Positions 41,746 through 50,250 of a stretch of 64,000 nt of DNA are shown here, piece by piece; position 1 is the first letter of the stretch, and every line of letters starts with the position of its first letter. Source of the DNA: Serinicoccus kebangsaanensis. Lineage in GTDB: Bacteria; Actinomycetota; Actinomycetes; Actinomycetales; Dermatophilaceae. The notes under the pieces were generated by a model. The model was not told the origin of the DNA, made no database searches, and worked only from the letters and a program-made list of their open reading frames with translations. The translations under genes were made by a program, and so were the position numbers. The DNA lies in contig NZ_VSLG01000014.1 of NCBI RefSeq assembly GCF_008919445.1, positions 1-64,000 on the forward strand, read 5' to 3'.

Positions 41746-42918
41746 TCAGGAGAGCAGGTGTCGGGAGATGACGACCCGCTGGATCTGGTTGGTTCCTTCG
41801 AAGATCTGCGTGACCTTGGCCTCGCGCATGAGGCGCTCGACGGGGAAGTCCGTCGTGTAGCCGTAGCCGCCGAGGACCTGGACCGCGTCCGTGGTGACCC
41901 GCATGGCGGCGTCGGTGGCGACCAGCTTGGCGATCGAGCACTCCTGGCTGTGCGGCAGCCCGGCGTCCTTGAGCCGGGCGGCGTGCAGGTAGGCCGCCCG
42001 GGCGGAACCGACCGCCGCGGCCATGTCGGCGAGGAGGAAGGCCAGCCCCTGGTTGCTCGCGACGGGCCGGCCGAACTGCTCCCGCTCGCCCGCGTAGCCG
42101 GTCGCGACCTCCAGCGCTCGCTGCGCCAGACCGGTCGCCGCGGCGGCGATGCCCAGGCGACCGGCGTCCAGGGCGGCCAGCGCGAGCGGCATACCCTGAC
42201 CCTCCGCGCCGACCCGGTGGGATGCGGGCAGCCGCACACCGTCGAAGATGACCTCGCCGACCGTGTCGCAGTGCAGCCCCATCTTGCGCTCCGGCTCGGC
42301 GAAGGTGAGCCCCTCGGTGCCCGCCGGGACGTGGAAGCAGGACAACCCGCGGCCGCCGTCGTCGGAGGTGCGGGCGAAGACGGTGTAGTAGTCGGCGTGC
42401 CCCGCGTGGCTGATCCAGGACTTGGTGCCGGTGAGGACGTAGTCGTCCCCGTCGCGCACGGCGCGGGTGCGGATCGACGCGACGTCGGAGCCGGCCTGCG
42501 GCTCGGACAGGCCGTAGGCACCCAGCTGGTCGCCGGACAGCATGCCGTGCAGCCACTGCTCCTGCTGCTCGCGGGTGCCGGAGGTCGCCATCGGGAAGGC
42601 GGTGAGCGAGTGGACGGAGACGCCGACCGCCACGGACATCCAGCCGCGGGCGATCTCCTCGACCGCCTGGAGGTAGACCTCGTAGGGCTGGCCACCGCCG
42701 CCGAACTCCTCGGCATAGGGGAGCGACAGCAGGCCGGAGTGGCCCAGCATGGTGAAGATCTCGCGGGGGAAGCGCGCCTGCGCCTCGGCCTCGTCGACCT
42801 GGGGGAGCAGCTGCTCGTCGGCGATCTCGCGGACCAGGGCGATCAGGTCGCGGGCCTCCTCCGTCGGGAGCACGCGGGGCACAGGCAGCATGCGGCGCAC
42901 GATATCCGTGGACGCCAC
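41746..42918 (-). CDS. acyl-CoA dehydrogenase
   Basis: A 390-residue acyl-CoA dehydrogenase with YGLSEPQAGSDVASIRT (FAD and substrate contact), TGTKSWISHAG, QVLGGYGYTTDFPVERLMRE and the C-terminal catalytic-loop segment QIFEGTNQIQRVVISRHLL. The base Glu is expected in FEGTN. GTG 42918 is chosen with GGGGG upstream; ATG 42891 is an alternative. Upstream lies a 22-bp tandem repeat. It oxidises an acyl-CoA to the enoyl-CoA, passing electrons to ETF. Confidence 0.9.
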   Translation of the reverse strand: MASTDIVRRMLPVPRVLPTEEARDLIALVREIADEQLLPQVDEAEAQARFPREIFTMLGHSGLLSLPYAEEFGGGGQPYEVYLQAVEEIARGWMSVAVGVSVHSLTAFPMATSGTREQQEQWLHGMLSGDQLGAYGLSEPQAGSDVASIRTRAVRDGDDYVLTGTKSWISHAGHADYYTVFARTSDDGGRGLSCFHVPAGTEGLTFAEPERKMGLHCDTVGEVIFDGVRLPASHRVGAEGQGMPLALAALDAGRLGIAAAATGLAQRALEVATGYAGEREQFGRPVASNQGLAFLLADMAAAVGSARAAYLHAARLKDAGLPHSQECSIAKLVATDAAMRVTTDAVQVLGGYGYTTDFPVERLMREAKVTQIFEGTNQIQRVVISRHLLS

Positions 42919-42932
42919 GTCACCCCCTAACC

Positions 42933-43020
42933 CGACCGGCCGCACGGTTTGCTGCGACCGACCGCGCGGTTCGCGTCGACCGACCGCGCGGTTCGCGTCG
43001 ACCGACCGCACGCTGTGCGC
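42933..43020 (-). repeat. four 22-bp tandem repeats upstream of the acyl-CoA dehydrogenase gene
   Basis: Units at 42933-42954, 42955-42976, 42977-42998 and 42999-43020. The two central units are identical (CGACCGACCGCGCGGTTCG then CGT); the outer ones diverge. Each central unit contains the palindrome ACCGCGCGGT. The array begins 15 bp upstream of the start codon, so it overlaps the promoter and could be a repeated operator, for example for a TetR-type fatty-acid regulator. Confidence 0.8.
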
Positions 43021-43063
43021 GCTGTGCGCATACGGCGCGCGGTCGGCCGAGGTGGAGGGAGGG

Positions 43064-44227
43064 TCAGGCGGGGTAGGTGTGGATCTCGGTGGCCTTGACC
43101 GCCGCCCAGAGCTGCTGGCCCCGGGTGATCCCGAGGGCCGCGACGGCGCCGAGAGTCACCTCGGCGACCAGGTCCACCCCGCCACCGAGGTGGACACGCG
43201 CCCGTTGACCGGTGACGGTGACGGAGTCGACACGCAGCTGCCACAGGTTGCGCGCCGAGGTCGTGGGACGTGCGGTGAACAGCGCCACCGCCTCGGGGTT
43301 CACCGTCGCCCACACCTGCTCACCCGGGCCGGCGCCGGCAGGGGGTTCGGCGAGCACGAGCGAGGAGCCGGCGAGGCGCACCGTCCAGCCCTCGTCCACG
43401 CTGGTGCGCGAACGGTGTGTCACATCCGTCGTCCCGGCGACGGATGTGACACACCGTTCGCGCACCAGGGTCCCGGAGAGCAGGTTGAGGCCGACGAGCG
43501 AGGCGACGTATGCCGTGCGCGGCCGCGCGACCACGTCGGCCGGGGTGCCGGTCTGGGTGACCCTCCCGGCCTCGAGGAAGACCAGCTGGTCCGCCAGGGT
43601 GAGCGCGTCGAGCGGGTCGTGCGAGGTCAGCACCGTGACGCCGGGGTAGTCGCGCAGCCGCCGCGCCAGATCGGCCCGGGTCCGGGTGCGGGTGTCGGGG
43701 TCGAGGGCGGAGAGCGGCTCGTCCAGGAGCAACAGCTCGGGGTCGGTGGCCAGCGCCCGGGCCAGCGCGGCCCGTTGCGCCTGGCCGCTGGAGACCTCTC
43801 CCGGACGCCGCCGGGCGAGCTGCTCCAGGCCGACCCGCGCCAGCTCCTCCCGGGCGCGATCCCGGGCGGCGGCGCGCGGCATACCCCTGGAGCGGGGGCC
43901 GAAGGCCACGTTGTCGAGCAGGGTGAGGTGCGGGAAGAGCATCGGCTCCGCCAGCACCAGGCCGACCCCGCGGCGCTCCGGGGCCAGGTGCACCCCGTCG
44001 CCGGACCAGCGTGCCGGGCCACGGTCGACGTGACCGCGGGTGAGCGGCGTGAGCCCGGCCAGGGCGGTGAGCGCCGTGGTCTTGCCCGAGCCGTTCGGGC
44101 CCAGCAGCGCGGTCACGCCGAGCGGGGTCTGCAGCTCGACGTCCAGCACGAAGTCGCCCCGGTCCACGACGAGGTGCGCGTCGAGGGCCGGTGCGAAGGA
44201 CGACCGGGGCGGGTGCACCGGCGTCAC
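43064..44227 (-). CDS. modC: molybdate ABC transporter ATPase
   Basis: A 387-residue ATPase: Walker A GPNGSGKTT, Q-loop LVLAEPMLFPHLT, signature SSGQAQR, Walker B LLLLDEPLSALDPD and H-loop LTSHDPLDAL. A C-terminal TOBE/molybdate-binding domain (about 320-387) identifies ModC rather than a general importer. Between the ATPase and TOBE parts a perfect 31-bp inverted repeat (43401-43468) adds an Arg/Thr-rich linker in frame. GTG 44227 overlaps the permease stop. It powers high-affinity molybdate uptake. Confidence 0.85.
   Translation of the reverse strand: MTPVHPPRSSFAPALDAHLVVDRGDFVLDVELQTPLGVTALLGPNGSGKTTALTALAGLTPLTRGHVDRGPARWSGDGVHLAPERRGVGLVLAEPMLFPHLTLLDNVAFGPRSRGMPRAAARDRAREELARVGLEQLARRRPGEVSSGQAQRAALARALATDPELLLLDEPLSALDPDTRTRTRADLARRLRDYPGVTVLTSHDPLDALTLADQLVFLEAGRVTQTGTPADVVARPRTAYVASLVGLNLLSGTLVRERCVTSVAGTTDVTHRSRTSVDEGWTVRLAGSSLVLAEPPAGAGPGEQVWATVNPEAVALFTARPTTSARNLWQLRVDSVTVTGQRARVHLGGGVDLVAEVTLGAVAALGITRGQQLWAAVKATEIHTYPA
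43401..43468. repeat. perfect 31-bp inverted repeat inside modC
   Basis: Arms 43401-43431 and 43438-43468 are exact reverse complements around a 6-base loop (TCCCGG). Left arm begins CTGGTGCGCGAACGG and ends ACATCCGTCG. It is coded through in frame between the ATPase and TOBE domains, a position where ModC normally has a short linker. It looks like an inserted palindromic element, not a terminator. Confidence 0.9.
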
Positions 44228-45057
44228 CGGAGCCACCGTGTGCGCAGGACGCCGAGCACCACGACGCTCACCGCGAGCATCACCACCGAGAGGGCGATCG
44301 CGGCCTGCGGATCCTGCTCCAGGGCGGCGTAGACCCCCAGCGGAGCGGTCTGGGTGCGGCCGGGGAAGCTCCCGGCGAAGGTGATGGTAGCGCCGAACTC
44401 GCCGAGCGCCCGGGCCCAGGCCAACGCCGAGCCAGCGGCGATCCCCGGGAGGACCATGGGGACCACCACGGTGAAGAAGGTGCGCAGCGGACCGGCCCCG
44501 AGCGTGGCCGCCACCTGGTCGTAGCGCCGGTCCAGGCCGCGCATCGACCCCTCGACCGCGACGACGTAGAACGGCAGGGCGACGAAGAGCTCGGCCATGA
44601 CGACCGCGACCGTCGTGAACGGCACGGTGATGCCGAACCACGCCTCCAGCGGCCCGCCGAGCACGCCACGGCGGCCCCAGGCCATGAGCAGCGCCACGCC
44701 GCCCACCACCGGCGGGAGCACGAGCGGCACGGTGACGAGGGCGCGCGCCCAGGCGGTCAGCCGGTGGTCGGACCGCGCGAGCTGCCAGGCCAGCGGTGTG
44801 CCGAGCAGCCAGACGAGCACCATCGTCGCGCTGGTGGTGACGGCTGACAGGCGGAGCGACTGGCCCACCACCGGCGCGGCCAGGTGCGTGCCCAGGTCCG
44901 GCCAGTCGACGCGGAGCAGCAGCGCCGCGAGCGGGAGCAGGATGAAGGTCAGACCGATGCCGGCGGCGACCCGGAGCGACCAGGAGGAGCTGGGGGCCAC
45001 GCTGCCGGCAGCTCGGGATGCCGCTCGGTGCGGTGCCGCCCGGGAGGTCTGCCTCAC
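44224..45057 (-). CDS. modB: molybdate ABC transporter permease
   Basis: A 277-residue permease with six membrane segments. The EAA loop ATLGAGPLRTFFTVVVPMVLPG and the GRALGEFGATITFAGSF-like segment ARALGEFGATITFAG are the ModB signature. It overlaps modA (4 bp) and modC (4 bp) and sits between them, the standard order. GTG 45057 start. Confidence 0.9.
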   Translation of the reverse strand: MRQTSRAAPHRAASRAAGSVAPSSSWSLRVAAGIGLTFILLPLAALLLRVDWPDLGTHLAAPVVGQSLRLSAVTTSATMVLVWLLGTPLAWQLARSDHRLTAWARALVTVPLVLPPVVGGVALLMAWGRRGVLGGPLEAWFGITVPFTTVAVVMAELFVALPFYVVAVEGSMRGLDRRYDQVAATLGAGPLRTFFTVVVPMVLPGIAAGSALAWARALGEFGATITFAGSFPGRTQTAPLGVYAALEQDPQAAIALSVVMLAVSVVVLGVLRTRWLR

Positions 45058-45827
45058 GACGCTGCGGGGGCTGCACCGAAACCGGCGTCGGTGAGGATCG
45101 TCTGGGCCGCCTCTGAGACGAGGTGGTCGACGAAGTCCTGGGCCAGCTCCTGGTCGGAGACGGCGAGAGCCGGGTAGCGGTTGACGACGTTGCGCTCGGC
45201 GGGGATCGGCACACCGGCCACCCGGTCAGGGGCGGCAGCCACGTCGGTGCGGTAGACGAGCCCTGCGTCGACCTCCCCCAGCTCGACCTTGGTCAGGGTG
45301 GCGCGCACGTCGGGCTCGTAGGAGGCGATCTGCGGTGTCAGACCCTCCTGCGCGAAGAGCTCCGCGGCGGCGCTGCCGCACGGCACCTGCTCGGCGCACG
45401 CCACGACGGTCAGACCGGGGTCGGAGAGGTCGTCGAGCCCGCTGACGCCTCCCGGGTTGTCGACCGGCACGGCGATCTCGAGCTGGTTGGTGGCGAAGAG
45501 GGTGACCTCGCCGTGCCGGTGCTCGTCCGCGAGCGGCTCCAGCGAGCCTTCGCCGGCGAGTGCCAGGACGTCGGCACCGGCGCCCTGGTTGACCTGCTGC
45601 ACCACGGTGGAGCTGGCCGCGAAGCTCATCTCGACGGTCACCCCGGGGTGGTCCCCCTCGAAGCCGTCGGCGATCGGCTCGAAGACGTCGGTGAGGGAGG
45701 CGGCCGCCACGACCGTCAGGGTGAGGGCCTCGGCCGGGGCGCCGGAGCTGTCCTGGCCGGCGGCGCAGGCGCCGAGAAGCAGCAGGGCGGCGGCGCCGAG
45801 AGCGGCGGCTCGCCGCGCTGCCCTCAC
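45054..45827 (-). CDS. modA: molybdate-binding lipoprotein
   Basis: A 257-residue periplasmic-type binding protein anchored as a lipoprotein: signal peptide ending LLLLGAC with Cys21. The ModA pattern is VVAAASLTDVFEPIADGFE, then FAASSTVVQQVNQGAGADV and LGEVDAGLVYRTDV. These Ser/Thr-rich loops bind the oxyanion. GTG 45827 overlaps the upstream HTH-TOBE gene by 4 bp. Confidence 0.9.
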   Translation of the reverse strand: MRAARRAAALGAAALLLLGACAAGQDSSGAPAEALTLTVVAAASLTDVFEPIADGFEGDHPGVTVEMSFAASSTVVQQVNQGAGADVLALAGEGSLEPLADEHRHGEVTLFATNQLEIAVPVDNPGGVSGLDDLSDPGLTVVACAEQVPCGSAAAELFAQEGLTPQIASYEPDVRATLTKVELGEVDAGLVYRTDVAAAPDRVAGVPIPAERNVVNRYPALAVSDQELAQDFVDHLVSEAAQTILTDAGFGAAPAAS

Positions 45828-46219
45828 GCCGGCACCCCGACGCTGACGTTGGTGGCCTTGACCGACGCGATCGCCACCGAGCCGACCTCCAGGCCCATCT
45901 CCCGGACCGCCTCGGTCGACAGCAGCGAGACCAGCCGGAACGGCCCGGCCTGGATGTCCACCTGGGACATCACGGCGTCGCTGACGATGCGGGTCACCAC
46001 GCCGCGCAGCTGGTTGCGCGGAGAGGAGGCGCCCACCGCTCCGACCTCGGCCGGGTGCGCCTGCTCCTGGGCGAGCGCGGCGACGTCGGACCCCTCGACG
46101 ACGATCCGTCCGTGCGGGTCCTTGCGGCTCGGCAGCCGCCCGGCCTCGATCGCTCGGCGGACGGTGTCGGTGGAGACGCCGAGCAGCTGGGACGCCTCCG
46201 AGACTCGCATCTGCGTCAT
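45824..46219 (-). CDS. HTH-TOBE molybdenum-responsive regulator
   Basis: A 131-residue protein joining an excisionase/MerR-like helix-turn-helix (VSEASQLLGVSTDTVRRAIEAGR, residues 5-27) to a Mop/TOBE molybdate-binding domain (RNQLRGVVTRIVSDAVMSQV, and TNVSVGVPA at the end). It is the first gene of the mod operon and probably senses molybdate to control it. ATG 46219 is preceded by TAGAGT seven bases upstream and no ribosome-binding site, indicating a leaderless message. ATG 46210 is an alternative. Confidence 0.85.
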   Translation of the reverse strand: MTQMRVSEASQLLGVSTDTVRRAIEAGRLPSRKDPHGRIVVEGSDVAALAQEQAHPAEVGAVGASSPRNQLRGVVTRIVSDAVMSQVDIQAGPFRLVSLLSTEAVREMGLEVGSVAIASVKATNVSVGVPA

Positions 46220-46226
46220 GAACAGG

Positions 46227-46255
46227 ACTCTAGACGCGCAGATGCGCCCCAGCAA
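46227..46255 (-). promoter_or_regulatory. leaderless promoter of the mod operon
   Basis: On the minus strand TTGCTG (46255-46250) and TAGAGT (46232-46227) are spaced by 17 bp, and the ATG (46219) starts 7 bp after the -10. CGCATCTGCG between them is a short palindrome that could bind the regulator. Confidence 0.65.
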
Positions 46256-46281
46256 GCCCACCGCCGCCCGCAGACCAACGT

Positions 46282-46335
46282 CGGGATAGCACAACCCTCA
46301 TCGGGAAGTTCACCGATGAAGGTTGTGCTATCCCG
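46282..46335. repeat. 54-bp palindromic element, copy A
   Basis: Arms 46282-46304 and 46313-46335 (23 bp) match with one mismatch around an 8-base loop GAAGTTCA. Each arm starts CGGGATAGCACAACC. It ends 3 bp before the stop of the GDSL gene and lies upstream of the mod promoter. A nearly identical inverted copy is at 60275-60328, and the outer flank ACGTTGGTC is shared too. REP/REPIN-like element that could also act as a terminator. Confidence 0.85.
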
Positions 46336-46338
46336 TGG

Positions 46339-47214
46339 TCACTCCCGGACGGGGCCGAGCTCGGGCCGCTTGGCTACCACGTGGTCGCCCGAGGAGCGGC
46401 CGGTGAGCCGCCGGTGCACCCAGGGCCCGGCATACTCCCTCGCCCAGCGCGCGTGACCGCGCATCGTCTCGACCGTGCCGGCCGGCGCCTGCGGCGGCAG
46501 CGGCACCCGCCAGTCCGCCTCGTCCGCGGTGTGCCCGAGCGCGACGTAGGCGGTCAGCGCGATCCGCCGGTGCCCCTCGGGCGTCATGTGGATCCGGTCC
46601 TGCGCCCACATGCGCCAGTCCTTGAGGAAGTCGCACGCCCACTGGTTCAGGACGTAGCACCCGTGCCGCTGGGCGATCGACCAGATGTGCGCGATGTATG
46701 CCGCTGCGCGCCCCCGCGTGCGGCCGATGATGGGTGCGCCGGTCGGGTCGGTGGGTGTGGCCATGAGCACGTCGGCGCCGGTGGCGCGGATCCTGGCCAC
46801 CGCCGCGTCCAGCTGGGCGGCGAGGGCGTCGATGTCGGCCTTCGGGCGCAGGATGTCGTTGCCCCCGCCGACGATGCTCACCAGGTCCGGCTGCAGGGCC
46901 AGCGCCGCGTCCAGCTGCGGCCCGGCGACGTCGGCCAGCTTGCGGCCCCGCACCGCGAGGTTGGCGTAGGAGAAGTCCTCGGCGTGCGTCGAGAGCAGCG
47001 CCGCGAGCCGGTCGGCCCAGCCGACGTAGGCGCCGGGGGTGTGCGGGTCGGGGTCGCTCATGCCCTCGGTGAAGGAGTCGCCGACGGCGACGTAGCGGGT
47101 CCAGGCCCGGGCCACCGGTCGGATGCTGCCCGCGCCCCCGTGCACGGTCGGCCCGACGTCGCCGTGCACCAGGCGCAGCGGGTGCTCGTGCGGGGCCGAG
47201 GTCCCCTCGGTCAC
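46339..47214 (-). CDS. SGNH/GDSL esterase-lipase family protein
   Basis: A 291-residue GDSL hydrolase. Block I is [15 protein letters not shown], block III is [10 protein letters not shown], and block V is [14 protein letters not shown] with the catalytic Asp/His. It has no signal peptide, so it is cytoplasmic. GTG 47214 overlaps the ung stop by GTGA; the first ~45 residues before the domain are not conserved-looking, so a later start is possible. The substrate ester is unknown. Confidence 0.85.
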   Translation of the reverse strand: MTEGTSAPHEHPLRLVHGDVGPTVHGGAGSIRPVARAWTRYVAVGDSFTEGMSDPDPHTPGAYVGWADRLAALLSTHAEDFSYANLAVRGRKLADVAGPQLDAALALQPDLVSIVGGGNDILRPKADIDALAAQLDAAVARIRATGADVLMATPTDPTGAPIIGRTRGRAAAYIAHIWSIAQRHGCYVLNQWACDFLKDWRMWAQDRIHMTPEGHRRIALTAYVALGHTADEADWRVPLPPQAPAGTVETMRGHARWAREYAGPWVHRRLTGRSSGDHVVAKRPELGPVRE

Positions 47215-47888
47215 GGCAGCCTCCAGTCGATCGGCTCGCCACCCTGCTGGCGCAGCAGCTCGTCCGCCCGGCTGAACGGGCGGCTGCCGAAGAAGCCGTT
47301 GCGGGCGGACAGCGGGGAGGGGTGGGCGCTCTCCACCCGCGGGACGTCGCCGAGCCGCGGCGCGAGGTTGCGGGCGTCCCGGCCCCAGAGGATCGCGACC
47401 AGGGGCCCGCCTCGCCGGACGAGGGCGTCGATCGCCAGGTCGGTGACCTGCTCCCACCCCTTGCCGCGGTGGCTGGCCGGTGTGCCGGGGCGGACGGTGA
47501 GGACGCGGTTGAGCAGCATCACCCCGGCGTCGGCCCAGGGAGACAGGTCGCCGTTCCTGGGTCGCGGCACGCCCAGGTCGTCGACCAGCTCGGTAAAGAT
47601 GTTCTGCAGGCTGCGGGGGATGGGCGAGACGTCCGGCGCGACGGAGAAGCTGAGGCCGACCGCGTGCCCGGGCGTGGGATACGGGTCCTGCCCCACGACG
47701 AGCACGCGCACGGCGTCCAGCGGACGGGTGAAGACGCGGAGCACGTGCGGTCCGCCAGGCAGGTAGCCGCGCCCGGAGGCCACCTCGCCGCGGAGGAACT
47801 CGCCCAGTTCGGCGACCGTCTCCTCCGCGGGGGCGAGAGCCTCGGCCCAGGTGGGATGCACCAGCTCGCGCAGCGGGGTCGGGGTCAC
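47211..47888 (-). CDS. ung: uracil-DNA glycosylase
   Basis: A 225-residue family 1 UDG that excises uracil from DNA. The water-activating loop [17 protein letters not shown] and the C-terminal [13 protein letters not shown] loop (catalytic His and Leu intercalation segment) are complete. GTG 47888 gives the normal length; TACCCT lies six bases upstream without a ribosome-binding site, so the message may be leaderless. A 32-bp tandem array lies farther upstream. Overlaps the GDSL gene by 4 bp. Confidence 0.95.
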   Translation of the reverse strand: MTPTPLRELVHPTWAEALAPAEETVAELGEFLRGEVASGRGYLPGGPHVLRVFTRPLDAVRVLVVGQDPYPTPGHAVGLSFSVAPDVSPIPRSLQNIFTELVDDLGVPRPRNGDLSPWADAGVMLLNRVLTVRPGTPASHRGKGWEQVTDLAIDALVRRGGPLVAILWGRDARNLAPRLGDVPRVESAHPSPLSARNGFFGSRPFSRADELLRQQGGEPIDWRLP

Positions 47889-47915
47889 CCGCCCAGGGTA
47901 TGCCGTCGCCCACCG

Positions 47916-48095
47916 CGCGTCGCCCGTGGTTGCCCTCCGGGGCACTGGGCGTCGCCCGTGGTTGGCTCGCAACCATGCGCGACGCCCGGTGGCCTCGTGG
48001 CCAACCACTCGCGACGCCCGGTGGCCTCGTGGCCAACCATGCGCGACGCTCGGTGGCCTTGTGGCCAACCATTCGCGACGCTCGGTGGGAGGAGG
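47916..48095. repeat. 32-bp tandem array with inverted outer units, upstream of ung
   Basis: Direct units start at 47971, 48003 and 48035 (32 bp each) with a partial unit at 48067-48087. The shared unit begins AACCA and reads CGCGACGCCCGGTGGCC, then TCGTGGCC. Related sequence in the opposite orientation (GTCGCCCGTGGTTG) occurs at 47920 and 47951. There are no spacers of independent sequence, so it is not a CRISPR array. It fills most of the 313-bp gap between ung and the DUF3263 gene. Confidence 0.8.
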
Positions 48096-48147
48096 GGCGC
48101 GGGTGGACGCGCCCGGAGCAAATGACACGGGTGTAAGTCGCGTGCCC

Positions 48148-48153
48148 TAGACT
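48148..48153 (+). promoter_or_regulatory. -10 box of the DUF3263 gene
   Basis: TAGACT fits the actinobacterial -10 consensus. TGACAC at 48123-48128 may be the -35 (19-bp spacing). The 40-50 bp leader would include GAGAGGA before ATG 48202. Confidence 0.45.
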
Positions 48154-48201
48154 GGGGACGGACCGGCCAGATCGAGCGTGCGCGACGAGAGGACTTCATC
48201 C

Positions 48202-48492
48202 ATGGGCGCTGCCAGCCATGTGCAGCAGGTCGACCCACCCGCCGGGTTGTCCGAGCGGGACCAGGAGATCCTCGACTTCGAGAACCGGCACTGGACCTAC
48301 GCCGGCTCCAAGGAGCAGGGCATCAAGGACCTCTTCGACCTCAGCTCGACCCGGTACTACCAGCTCCTCAACCAGCTCATCGACAACGAGGCGGCGCTCG
48401 CCTACAAGCCGCTGCTCATCAAGCGACTTCGTCGTGACCGCTCGCGCCGGCAGCGGGCGCGCTCGATGCGGCGCCTCGGGATCGAGAGCTGA
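48202..48492 (+). CDS. DUF3263 protein
   Basis: A 96-residue actinobacterial protein: GLSERDQEILDFENRHWTYA then GSKEQGIKDLFDLSSTRYYQ LLN and a basic C-terminal tail rich in Arg. DUF3263 has a helix-turn-helix-like layout (the SSTRYYQLLN helix) and is near universal in actinobacteria, usually next to ung or a LytR-type gene; DNA binding is likely but not shown. A clear hairpin terminator follows. ATG 48202 has a GAGAGGA upstream. Confidence 0.85.
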   Translation: MGAASHVQQVDPPAGLSERDQEILDFENRHWTYAGSKEQGIKDLFDLSSTRYYQLLNQLIDNEAALAYKPLLIKRLRRDRSRRQRARSMRRLGIES

Positions 48493-48516
48493 GCCGAGAC
48501 ACACGCCAGGCCCACT

Positions 48517-48535
48517 GCCCACCGGGGCGGTGGGC
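48517..48535 (+). terminator. hairpin terminator after DUF3263
   Basis: GCCCACC-GGGGC-GGTGGGC forms a perfect 7-bp stem with a 5-base loop, followed by CTTGTAGTTTGT, a loose T-rich tail. Confidence 0.7.
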
Positions 48536-48582
48536 CTTGTAGTTTGTGCTGACGATCATCGGCTGCAAGGAGGCAGGCAGGG

Positions 48583-50250
48583 ATGTTGACCGACGTTCAG
48601 ATCGCGCAGGGGGCCACGCTGGAGCGGATCTCCGAGGTCGCGCAGCGGCTCGGGCTCACCGAGCAGGAGTACGAGCCCTACGGCCACGACAAGGCGAAGA
48701 TCTCCCTCGACGTCCTGGACCGGCTCGCGGACCGCCCGGACGGCAAGCTCGTCCTCGTCACCGCCATCAACCCGACCGCGGCCGGGGAGGGCAAGACCAC
48801 GACCAACGTCGGCCTGTCCATGGCGCTGAACCGGATCGGTGCCCAGGCCATCACGACGCTGCGGGAGCCCTCGCTCGGGCCGTGCTTCGGGATGAAGGGT
48901 GGCGCCGCCGGCGGGGGCTACGCCCAGGTGGTGCCGATGGACGACATCAACCTGCACTTCACCGGTGACTTCCACGCCATCACCTCGGCGCACAACCTGC
49001 TCGCCGCGCTCCTCGACAACTCGCTGCACCAGGGCAACCCGTTGGGCATCGACGCCAAGCGGGTCACCTGGAAGCGGGTGCTCGACATGAACGACCGGGC
49101 CCTGCGCAACATCGTCGTCGGCATGGGCAAGAAGGGCGACGGGGTGGTCCGCGAGTCCGGCTTCGAGATCACCGTCGCCAGCGAGATCATGGCGGCGCTG
49201 TGCCTGGCGACCGGCCTGGAGGACCTGAAGGAGCGCTTCGGTCGGATCGTCGTGGGCTACACGCACGACAAGCAGCCGGTGACCGCGGGCCAGCTCGAGG
49301 CCGCCGGCGCGATGGCGATGCTGATGAAGGACGCCGTCAAGCCCAACCTGGTCCAGACGCTGGAGAACACCCCGGCGATCATCCACGGCGGGCCGTTCGC
49401 CAACATCGCGCACGGCAACAACTCCGTGCTCGCCACCCGCACCGCCCTCAAGCTGGCCGACTACGTCGTCACCGAGGCCGGCTTCGGCGCCGACCTGGGG
49501 GCGGAGAAGTTCTTCGACATCGTCTGCCCGGCCGGCGGGCTGCGCCCTGACGCGGCGGTGATCGTCGCGACGGTCCGCGCGCTCAAGCTCAACGGCGGCG
49601 CGCAGAAGTCGGAGCTGGGCACCGAGGACGTCGAGGCGCTGCGCACCGGGCTGGCCAACCTGGAGCAGCACCTGGAGAACCTCGCGAAGTTCGGCGTCCC
49701 CGTCGTCGTGGCGCTCAACCGCTTCCCGAGCGACACCGCGCATGAGCTGCAGCTCGTGCGGGAGCGCTGCGCCGAGCTCGGGGTGGACGTGGCGCTCTCC
49801 GAGGTCTTCACCCGCGGCGGCGAGGGCGGCGAGGAGCTCGCCCGCGCGGTCGTCGAGCTGTGCGAGCGGGGCAGCGACTACGCACCCCTCTACCGCCCGG
49901 ACACGAGCATCCAGGACAAGATCGAGACGATCGCGACCGAGGTATACCGTGCCGACGGCGTCGACTTCGCGCCCGCGGCTCGCGCGCAGCTCGCCCAGCT
50001 CACCGACGAGGGCTACGGCGAGCTGCCGGTGTGCATGGCCAAGACGCAGTACTCCTTCTCCGACGACCCGTCCCTGCTGGGGGCGCCCCGCGGCTTCACC
50101 ATCACCGTCCGGGAGCTCGTCGTCAACGCCGGGGCGGGCTTCGTCGTCGCGCTGACCGGCGACATCATGCGGATGCCCGGCCTGCCCAAGGTGCCGGCCG
50201 CGCTCGGCATGGACATCGCCGAGGACGGCACGATCACCGGCCTGAGCTAG
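48583..50250 (+). CDS. fhs: formate-tetrahydrofolate ligase
   Basis: A 555-residue cytoplasmic ligase that makes 10-formyl-THF from formate, ATP and THF. The P-loop-like [16 protein letters not shown] is at residues 64-79, followed by [19 protein letters not shown], a family hallmark, and the C-terminal [15 protein letters not shown]. Length is normal. GGAGGCAGG precedes ATG 48583. Its TAG stop shares CTAG with the stop of the convergent symporter gene. Confidence 0.95.
   Translation: MLTDVQIAQGATLERISEVAQRLGLTEQEYEPYGHDKAKISLDVLDRLADRPDGKLVLVTAINPTAAGEGKTTTNVGLSMALNRIGAQAITTLREPSLGPCFGMKGGAAGGGYAQVVPMDDINLHFTGDFHAITSAHNLLAALLDNSLHQGNPLGIDAKRVTWKRVLDMNDRALRNIVVGMGKKGDGVVRESGFEITVASEIMAALCLATGLEDLKERFGRIVVGYTHDKQPVTAGQLEAAGAMAMLMKDAVKPNLVQTLENTPAIIHGGPFANIAHGNNSVLATRTALKLADYVVTEAGFGADLGAEKFFDIVCPAGGLRPDAAVIVATVRALKLNGGAQKSELGTEDVEALRTGLANLEQHLENLAKFGVPVVVALNRFPSDTAHELQLVRERCAELGVDVALSEVFTRGGEGGEELARAVVELCERGSDYAPLYRPDTSIQDKIETIATEVYRADGVDFAPAARAQLAQLTDEGYGELPVCMAKTQYSFSDDPSLLGAPRGFTITVRELVVNAGAGFVVALTGDIMRMPGLPKVPAALGMDIAEDGTITGLS

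Noticed and set aside
47971..48095. CRISPR array
   Set aside because: The 32-bp units are directly adjacent with no spacers, units diverge, and no cas genes are present.
48493..48582. Tetrahydrofolate riboswitch before fhs
   Set aside because: The gap holds a terminator hairpin of the preceding gene and only about 47 bp of leader; no riboswitch architecture is visible.
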